From Candidatus Eisenbergiella stercoravium (lineage in GTDB: Bacteria; Bacillota; Clostridia; Lachnospirales; Lachnospiraceae): a DNA stretch of 64,000 nt. The stretch is from positions 1 through 64,000 of the forward strand of contig DXHY01000059.1 of NCBI GenBank assembly GCA_019113175.1, given 5' to 3'. Position 1 is the first letter of the stretch; each line of letters starts with the position of its first letter. Below are positions 57,964 to 64,000 of this stretch, one piece after another. A program made the translations under genes and the position numbers. The notes beneath the pieces were generated by a model. The model was given only the letters and a program-made list of their open reading frames with translations, was not told the origin of the DNA and made no database searches.

Positions 57964-60900
57964 TCAGCGGATCTGGCTCAGTATGGCCGGGTCCTTTATT
58001 TTTTTATCCTCCGAAAGCAGGATGATTTTGGACATGATCTCCGCCGTCTTCGGATCATCGTCAGCAAAGGGCAGGAAAATTCTTCCCCTGGCCTGGGAAT
58101 GGACGGGCAGAATGGCGATCATGCCGATTCCTTCCCCGTGGACGACGCCGGAGCCCAGGTGTACGGAATAGTTTGCCAGCGTCCCGTGAATCTTCGCATG
58201 CGCCCCAACGAAGGAAACATTGGAAAGCTTCAGAAGAGAAACCAGCTCCCTGGCGATGGCCGTCCGCATCTCTACGGTGGAGTGGCTGGCCTCCGGATCC
58301 ACGCCGCCCACATGGGCCACGCTCACAACCAGATCGATGTCCCGCATGGTTTCGGAAAACAGGACGGGCGGCACCGCTTCCAGCTCCACCGGCTTTCCCG
58401 TCTCCCGATCAAAAAACTGAATCTCTTCCAGGGTGGGCGCCTCAATATCCGCCGGAGAAAACCAGTCCGCCATGGCGTACATGCGGACGATCAGATTGTC
58501 CCGGTAGAACACCTTCTGCAGTCCTTCCTCATAGTCCACCGTCCAGCCGCGGCCCTTTAACAGCGCCACCGTCTTCTGCGGCTGCACCTGATGGCCTGCG
58601 TAGCGCCTGGAAATGGTTCTCTCCTGCCGCTCCTCTTCGGTGATCGGATAATATTCCCGGAACACCTGCTTGAAGGGCTGCCTTATCTTTTTCTCATAAA
58701 GGGCGTGCATATAGTCCGCCCATTCTCCCGCCGTGATCAGATCATGGGGATGGGATACCCGGAGTCCGGCTTCTGCCGGAAGCGGGCTCAGACCGCCCCG
58801 GATGTCCTGAAGCGCCAGGCCGTTATCTGTTTTCTGTAAAAAACCGTTTCTGTTCTCCAGCGTCCAGACCAGTCCGGAGGCCTGGGGCGCAAGGACGGGA
58901 TTGTTCAGGATTATCTCCAGCTCATCCGCCCGGAAAAGAGTGCTTTCCGTCATCGCCCGCTCCAGGCTCTCCCTGGCGCGGCGCTTCTGTTCCTTCAGCT
59001 CCTTCACCGTTTCCTTTATGGCAAGAGCCGTCTCATTTTTATTCAGGGCCTTTGGCAGGGTTTTCAGAGGCTTCCCTTTCTTTTCCATGGCAAGAGCGGC
59101 AGTTCCCTCTTCATCGATTTCCAGACGGAGGAGAATGCCTTCCAGCTCCACGCCGTCAAAGAAGGGCGCAAGCTCCGCAAGCTTCTCGCTTTCCAGATAC
59201 CAGGTCAGCCGGTTCACATCGGAGAACCCGGCGGTCATTGCCAGATTTTCCAGGGCGGTGGCAACGGCCTTTTTCTCGCTCTCCCGGCGCTGGCTGCCGA
59301 ACTGCCTGCTCTCCTTCAGGAATTTCTGAATGAATTCATACCGCCGCAGCGCCTCCTTCCGGTCTCCTTCCCGGATGGGAACCAGCGGATAACAGCGCAG
59401 CTTTTCCTGATTCCTTTTTTCTTCGATCTCTTTCTCCAGCTCCCTTGCGTCAAGCTTTCCCAGAACCGCGTCCGCATACAGCTGGGAACGGCGGTGGGCG
59501 CTGTTTCCGGAGGTGATGTATTTGGCGGACTGGTAGAGGATATGGAACCGTTTCTCTCCCAGCTCCTGATGGGCGGCCAGGAACCATTCCCGGTCAAATG
59601 CGCCGTCGTTGAACTGCTGCGGGCTGATGGGGGAGTAAATGGCGACTTCCGTTTCCTTTTCCGCGGAAAAGGTTTCGTTGATGTGGGCATGGAAGAACCA
59701 GACCCCCTTCTTTAAACCGGGCCATTTCAGGATTTCTTCCGCAAAGCCCGCCCACTGGGGCGCGTACATCACCGCCTCCGCCAGCCGTTTTTCTTTGATG
59801 TCCGTGACTCCGAGAAGCTCCTTCAGCTTTTCCGGCGTATCCCCTTTCGCCGGGTAACAGCGCTTCAGCAGATGGCTCAGCACCGCCTGTTTGGTGGTCT
59901 CCGACGAATAATAATATCCCCGGTAGAAGTTCTCCTTTCCCAGCGCGGCCAGAAGGCCGCAGAAATATTCCGCTCCCTCAAAGCGCTCAATGGCCATTGC
60001 CGGAGCGGTGAGAGGCGTGGGCAGCTCTCCCCGCTTTTCCTCCACCTCCACAATACGGCTGACCGCCGTGCGCACGAGCTCTCCGGCCCAGGGCCAGGTG
60101 TCCAGAATCTTTTTTCCCCTGCTGCGGAACAGGGTCGGGTTGGTGAGCATCCGCAGGTCCGCGTTCTTTCCCGTCAGAAGCCGTTCATACAGCGTCTCCT
60201 TCGGCAGAAGCCCTTCCCCGCAGGCCCGGAAATCATCTTCCAGGGTCAGTCCCTCCGTGACCTCTCCCTTTCCCCGGCGTTCCAGCGTGTATTCCTGAAG
60301 GAACCATTCCCGAAAGGCCTCCGGCGTCCGCGCCGTCCTTCTCAGGATGCGTCTCCAGAAGCCTGCCATCCGGTGGTTAATGGGAAAATCGCTCCGTCCG
60401 TTCAGATAGATGTAGCTGGATTCCCGTAGGGGCTCCAGATATTCCCGGTACAGATTTTCTTCCCCGATCAGCCGGAGTATGCTCCGATAGTATTGTAACG
60501 CCAGGGGAAAGACCTCTTCCGGCTGAAAAAACTGAGGCAGCAGCGAAATGATATCCGCCATCTGCCAGTAGCGGGCCTGAAAGGCATCATAACCGTCCTT
60601 ATGATATTCCGGCGCAAGAACCTTCTCCAGCTTCACAAACCAGTCCGCCGGCTTTTTGTCATACAGATACGGGCCGTTCCAACGGCATGCCGTATAACAG
60701 AGCCCCAGCATTTTGGAAGGGTCCGTACCGTACACTCCAAGGGCTTTCCGAAATTCCTCCCAGAAGGGAATCATTTCCGGCGTAACGGCCTGCTGCGCCC
60801 GAAGGACTGCGCTGTTTCCGAAGGATGCGGGAATCGGCACAAACTGTCGGGATGCATCCCCGAACAGAATTTTGCTGCGGCTTCCGTCATAGGCTTCCGT

Positions 60901-62973
60901 TTCGTACTCATAGTCCGCATGGCGTGTAAACACGGCGTTCATCCGCTCAAGCAGGGAATGATATTCCTCCTTCGAGGGAAGCATATCGTTCAGCTGCCGG
61001 GCGGAAAACAGCCGGTCCGCCTCTGCCAGCTTCTCCTCTTCCTCCAGGCGGGCCGCCGCCTCCGCCAGGGCCTTCGGATCATACAGGCCGAAGCCGTTCT
61101 CCTGCGTCCAGGTCTCTTCCTCCTTTTTCTCCCCGGCGGTAAGACGGTCGAACAGGATGCGGGTCTGGGTGGAAAGGGATGCTCCCTTCAGCCTTTCCAC
61201 CGCTTCCGTCTGGGCCCGCACAAGCTCCGGATGGGTTTCCGAAAATCCCAGAAGCAGCTCCACCGCCGCCTGGATCTGATACTCCTCTCCGCCTGAAAGC
61301 ATTTTTTCGATGACCGCCGTAAGCGTCCGGGGCTCCTGCTTTTCCAGGACGGAAAGCACCGCCTTTCTCAGTCCGCTGCTTTTGGAGCGCAGGCTGTCCG
61401 CCAACGCTTCCAGATCCTCCCCGATCAGCCTGCAGTCGGACAGTCTCTGCACAGCCCGCTCCTTCACCTGCACGGAACGGTCCTGCAGCGCTTCCCTCAG
61501 GAGGGCGCGGTGAGATGCCTTTTTCTGAGGCTGAAGAAGGTTCTGATAAAAGGCCTGGCGCTGCTGCACATTCATCCAGCTCCGCAGTTTTGCAAGCTCC
61601 TCCGCCATTTCTTCATCCCCGTCATAACCGGCCAGGCTCATCATGCAGGAAATCACAGGGGTATTTTCCAGGGTAACGGAGGTAAAGGCGAAGGGATTTC
61701 CGGTAAAAGTGCGGTTTTTGTTTCCGATGAACGCCGCAGTCTCCTTCAGCGTGAAAAACAGGCTGCGCCGCTGCTCCTTCTCTTCCGGAAAATCCGGATT
61801 TTTTTCGGGCGTAAACGGCTCTTTGCGATAACCCCAGGTATTTAAAACAGAATAGGAAGCCGACAGACAGCCCGTGATCCAGGCCAGAGTCTCCTCATCC
61901 CGTTCGTTCAGATATTCCCCTGCGAGCCGCATCTTATAGCGGGAACTGTCGGTCCGGCTGACGAACAGCCATCCCAGAATCCGGCGGTATTTTTCCCCGT
62001 CATCCAGCAGAAGGCGCACCATCCGGTCCGTATCCGCCACCTCCATGCAGCCCATGCCCCAGAGTGCGAAATAGGCCTCCAGAGTATTGGAGCTGTTCAG
62101 ATATCTTTTCCTCGCTTCGGCGTCCGTCAGACAGTCATACGCCAGAGCCGCGCATTTTTTCACCGCTCTGCCGTCCGCGTCCCCGTAGCCCAGGCCGGTC
62201 CAGGTATCGAAGGCCCTGGTGACGCTGCTGTACCGGAAAAGATCCTCGTCGATGCAGAGCTTCAAAATCCGGGTCAGAGTCTGCACGCTTCCCGCGTCAG
62301 CATTTTCCAGGATCTGCTGCCTCAGCCCTTCCTGCAGCCGGGCCGCCAGCAGAAGCTTCAGAAGCTGATCCACAAGCTCTTCTCTGCCGCTGATGATCAC
62401 CGCGCGGATGATCGGGGTGGACAGAATCACCTCCGTATTTTCTCCCGTCATGGCATCCCAGACCAGAGCGCAGATTTCCTCATTTCCCCTTCTCAGCTCC
62501 AGCGCCAGACGCACGTCAAAGCCCCTCACCCAGTCGTGGGCACAGGTCAGAAGCTCCTTCACGTCCTGATCATATGTCTCAAGGTGCAGACAGCCCGCCA
62601 GATCCGCCACAGCCCGGGCGGCATGATAGCCGAAGTCCGAAGAGCGATAGCTTCTGCGCCACATGGAAGAGGAAAACTGTCCCTCCATCCGCATCCGGGT
62701 GATTTCCTCCATATCCTGCGAAAACTGCCTGTCCGTCAGCGCGGCCACAGCCCGCTTCAGTCCGGAATTCCAGAATTCCTCCACGGTTTTCAGATCCTGC
62801 AGCGCCTTCCCGTACAGCCCGGTCAGTTCCGCATCAAGCTTTCTCCATCTGTCTCCTCCATAGGGATAAGAGGCATAATCCCACAGGGCCTTTGTCAGCG
62901 CTCCGTTCTTTGCCGCACGCCGCTCCATCGCTTCCTGCTTTCCTTTATTCAGACTCGCGTTTTTTCGTTCCAT
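57964..62973 (-). CDS. DUF4132-domain giant protein
   Basis: A 1669-residue cytosolic protein. Its C-terminal part (about 1370-1669: TVDYEEGLQKVFYRDNLIVR, DLVVSVAHVGGVDPEASHST, VHLGSGVVHGEGIGMIAILP) fits the DUF4132 family, distantly linked to E. coli MolR. The N-terminal 700 residues look like irregular HEAT-type helical repeats (ALREALQDRSVQVKERAVQR, LSVLEKQEPRTLTAVIEKML). No catalytic motif I can name. ATG 62973 follows AAAGGAGGG. The 165-residue gene just upstream is on the same strand and likely a partner. Confidence 0.82.
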   Translation of the reverse strand: MERKNASLNKGKQEAMERRAAKNGALTKALWDYASYPYGGDRWRKLDAELTGLYGKALQDLKTVEEFWNSGLKRAVAALTDRQFSQDMEEITRMRMEGQFSSSMWRRSYRSSDFGYHAARAVADLAGCLHLETYDQDVKELLTCAHDWVRGFDVRLALELRRGNEEICALVWDAMTGENTEVILSTPIIRAVIISGREELVDQLLKLLLAARLQEGLRQQILENADAGSVQTLTRILKLCIDEDLFRYSSVTRAFDTWTGLGYGDADGRAVKKCAALAYDCLTDAEARKRYLNSSNTLEAYFALWGMGCMEVADTDRMVRLLLDDGEKYRRILGWLFVSRTDSSRYKMRLAGEYLNERDEETLAWITGCLSASYSVLNTWGYRKEPFTPEKNPDFPEEKEQRRSLFFTLKETAAFIGNKNRTFTGNPFAFTSVTLENTPVISCMMSLAGYDGDEEMAEELAKLRSWMNVQQRQAFYQNLLQPQKKASHRALLREALQDRSVQVKERAVQRLSDCRLIGEDLEALADSLRSKSSGLRKAVLSVLEKQEPRTLTAVIEKMLSGGEEYQIQAAVELLLGFSETHPELVRAQTEAVERLKGASLSTQTRILFDRLTAGEKKEEETWTQENGFGLYDPKALAEAAARLEEEEKLAEADRLFSARQLNDMLPSKEEYHSLLERMNAVFTRHADYEYETEAYDGSRSKILFGDASRQFVPIPASFGNSAVLRAQQAVTPEMIPFWEEFRKALGVYGTDPSKMLGLCYTACRWNGPYLYDKKPADWFVKLEKVLAPEYHKDGYDAFQARYWQMADIISLLPQFFQPEEVFPLALQYYRSILRLIGEENLYREYLEPLRESSYIYLNGRSDFPINHRMAGFWRRILRRTARTPEAFREWFLQEYTLERRGKGEVTEGLTLEDDFRACGEGLLPKETLYERLLTGKNADLRMLTNPTLFRSRGKKILDTWPWAGELVRTAVSRIVEVEEKRGELPTPLTAPAMAIERFEGAEYFCGLLAALGKENFYRGYYYSSETTKQAVLSHLLKRCYPAKGDTPEKLKELLGVTDIKEKRLAEAVMYAPQWAGFAEEILKWPGLKKGVWFFHAHINETFSAEKETEVAIYSPISPQQFNDGAFDREWFLAAHQELGEKRFHILYQSAKYITSGNSAHRRSQLYADAVLGKLDARELEKEIEEKRNQEKLRCYPLVPIREGDRKEALRRYEFIQKFLKESRQFGSQRRESEKKAVATALENLAMTAGFSDVNRLTWYLESEKLAELAPFFDGVELEGILLRLEIDEEGTAALAMEKKGKPLKTLPKALNKNETALAIKETVKELKEQKRRARESLERAMTESTLFRADELEIILNNPVLAPQASGLVWTLENRNGFLQKTDNGLALQDIRGGLSPLPAEAGLRVSHPHDLITAGEWADYMHALYEKKIRQPFKQVFREYYPITEEERQERTISRRYAGHQVQPQKTVALLKGRGWTVDYEEGLQKVFYRDNLIVRMYAMADWFSPADIEAPTLEEIQFFDRETGKPVELEAVPPVLFSETMRDIDLVVSVAHVGGVDPEASHSTVEMRTAIARELVSLLKLSNVSFVGAHAKIHGTLANYSVHLGSGVVHGEGIGMIAILPVHSQARGRIFLPFADDDPKTAEIMSKIILLSEDKKIKDPAILSQIR

Positions 62974-63053
62974 CGCTCCTTATGTTCCCTCCTTTATGCT
63001 TTTCCCCGGTCGCTTTTTTATATTTTTCCCATATCCTTTCCGGCACCCGCGCC

Positions 63054-63551
63054 TCACCACAGCCGTCCGCTCAAAAAGGTCAGACGGATCAATGTGAGGC
63101 AGTCTCCCTCCCAAAGCCTGACCGGTCCGTCCAGCTCCGTCAGCTCCTCTTCATTCCGAAACACCCGAACCAGGCCGTCCGAAAAGCACTGGCAGGCGTT
63201 CTCCACTGCCTTCTTCTCATCCGCCTTCCTGTCAGAATAGATGCGGCCAAAGCCCACCTTTCCTGTCTCCGCCTGCTCTTTGATCTCCTCTCCCGTCAGG
63301 AAGGGGATCAGCTGCCTGTCAGTTCCCTTTTCGTTGTACCGGCCAACCTCGATTTTCACAAGCTCCGTCAGAAGCTCCCGCAGGGTGGATATCCCGTCGG
63401 GAAGGTCATAGGGAACCCGGTTCAGGGCCGTTTCCTTTTCTTCGCCCGAAGCGCCTTCGGTTCCCTGCATGTGTTTTCGCCGGAAGGGATTGTCCGCTGT
63501 GCGGGATGACTTCCTGACACCCGCTGATTTGATTTGTACGTAGATTCTCAT
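63054..63551 (-). CDS. Conserved-type hypothetical protein upstream of DUF4132 gene
   Basis: A 165-residue protein with a basic N-terminus (MRIYVQIKSAGVRKSSRTAD) and a structured remainder (LRELLTELVKIEVGRY, TGKVGFGRIYSDRKADEKKA, FRNEEELTELDGPVRL). I do not recognise a family. It is 80 bases upstream of the 1669-residue DUF4132 gene on the same strand, so the two may act together. ATG 63551 follows AAGAGGGGA. Confidence 0.6.
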   Translation of the reverse strand: MRIYVQIKSAGVRKSSRTADNPFRRKHMQGTEGASGEEKETALNRVPYDLPDGISTLRELLTELVKIEVGRYNEKGTDRQLIPFLTGEEIKEQAETGKVGFGRIYSDRKADEKKAVENACQCFSDGLVRVFRNEEELTELDGPVRLWEGDCLTLIRLTFLSGRLW

Positions 63552-63755
63552 GGTTTCCCCTCTTATATCATTTCATGCTGTTCTGTCTTTCTGCCATGTC
63601 TCCATTATAAGGGCATATGCCGCCCGCGTAAACAGAAAACAACACGTTGCTTTCCGGTTGCCTTTTTGATTGTTTTTCTCATTTCCTACTATTTCAGTAT
63701 AAAATCGCTTGCATTTTTTCAGTTCCATGTGTTAGACTGCGGAATATGCATTTCA

Positions 63756-63771
63756 GTTAGTCTTATCTAAC
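63756..63771 (+). promoter_or_regulatory. DtxR/IdeR-type operator-like palindrome before the FecCD gene
   Basis: GTTAG-TCTTAT-CTAAC, perfect arms, resembles DtxR-family boxes (TTAGGTTAGSCTAACCTAA). A half-site GTTAGAC lies at 63731. Position before an iron-type permease suggests metal-dependent repression; inferred. Confidence 0.55.
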
Positions 63772-63779
63772 ATTTTACA

Positions 63780-63852
63780 GAAAGAATGCCCTGCCATTCT
63801 TTCACACCTGATACGCCGCCCGCAGGCGGCCGCACGGGCCAAAGCTTCGTGC
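63780..63852 (+). repeat. Three-hairpin array (C-A-B) before the FecCD gene
   Basis: C: GAAAGAATG/CATTCTTTC (63780-63803). A: GCCGCC-CGCA-GGCGGC (63815-63830). B: GCACG/CGTGC (63832-63852) with partial inner pairing. The three module types match those of the 5.3 kb array (GAAGAATGG, GCCGCC, GGCACGAA) in a different order. Then TGAAGGAAGGAGG leads to the next gene. Confidence 0.82.
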
Positions 63853-63873
63853 CTGAAGGAAGGAGGAAATTTC

Positions 63874-64000
63874 ATCAAAAACTGGACCTTAACCGTAATT
63901 CTCGCCGTTGTTCTGGCGATTCTGTCCGTTCTTTCCCTGTTCGTCGGGGTGATCGACATCCAATTATCCGCCCTGCTCGCAGGGGATCTGGAGCAGCTGG
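63874..64000 (+). CDS. FecCD-family iron/siderophore ABC permease, 5' part
   Basis: The frame from 63874 to the window edge reads KNWTLTVILAVVLAILSVLS then LFVGVIDIQLSALLAGD, the typical N-terminus of FecCD permeases for ferric siderophore, haem or cobalamin uptake. No ATG, GTG or TTG stands at the expected place: the codon 7 bases after GGAGG is ATC (63874). CTG 63853 is the nearest other near-cognate start, but it lies before the ribosome site. Either an AUC start or a base error in an ATG. Confidence 0.68.
   Translation, partial: MKNWTLTVILAVVLAILSVLSLFVGVIDIQLSALLAGDLEQL

Overview
The window looks like chromosomal DNA of an anaerobic, moderately GC-rich member of the Clostridia, most likely Lachnospiraceae-like. 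The evidence is a glycyl-radical class III ribonucleotide reductase, Cys-type sulfatases, strong AGGAGG Shine-Dalgarno sites, sigma-A promoters with 16-17 nt spacers, many clostridial-type families (UMF1 transporter, DUF624/YesL, FtsX-type ABC with two-component system, YacP-like NYN domain) and no oxygen-dependent enzymes. Placement is by gene content only. No rRNA, tRNA, CRISPR array or insertion sequence was seen.

Layout. 0-1.9 kb: two CUT1 sugar ABC permeases (left edge cuts the second). 2.2-6.6 kb: zinc-dependent phospholipase C-like protein, UMF1 transporter, an orotate-phosphoribosyltransferase-like protein with a degenerate PRPP loop, and an M24 peptidase preceded by a hairpin array. 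6.8-18.4 kb: a carbohydrate locus with a binding protein (frameshifted in a G8 tract), two permeases and GH43; divergently an ArsR-type regulator, a YesL protein and a second GH43; then two sulfatases and a GH172/DUF2961 enzyme. Together these suggest capture and trimming of a sulfated, furanose-containing glycan. 18.7-30.9 kb: long M29 aminopeptidase, two small membrane proteins, pyrE, pyrF, iron-type alcohol dehydrogenase, a STAS-aminoglycoside-kinase-like fusion, an NrdD-glutaredoxin fusion under tandem NrdR boxes, a TPR lipoprotein and an Rpn-family nuclease.

31-42 kb: a carbamoyltransferase-like protein, a JetA-JetB-JetC (MksF-E-B-like) SMC operon without JetD, an EF-G/TetM-like GTPase fused to a YacP/Rae1-like nuclease domain, and a nucleotidyltransferase with an ADP-ribosyltransferase-like N-terminus. 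42.5-49.6 kb: redox and small regulatory genes (oxidoreductase, flavin reductase, HxlR regulator with a perfect operator palindrome, PPC protein, nitroreductase, flavodoxin-like protein) mixed with three decayed genes that each seem to have lost their middle, then a DUF308 protein and a ProXp-type editing protein. 49.7-55.2 kb: FtsX-type ABC transporter with its sensor kinase and response regulator; permease and kinase each carry an in-frame minisatellite. 55.4-57.8 kb: a STAS protein between two same-length paralogous RsbW-like proteins, then an RRXRR-like protein. 58-63.6 kb: a 1669-residue DUF4132 protein and a partner. The right edge enters a FecCD-type permease behind a metal-regulator-like palindrome.

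The most unusual structural theme is a family of back-to-back perfect hairpins placed directly before purine-rich Shine-Dalgarno sequences at unrelated genes (5.3, 21.4, 49.6 and 63.8 kb, with single modules at 32.1 and 44.9 kb). The most unusual protein themes are the GTPase-nuclease fusion, the JetD-less SMC operon and the STAS module flanked by kinase-like paralogues that lack the catalytic Asn.
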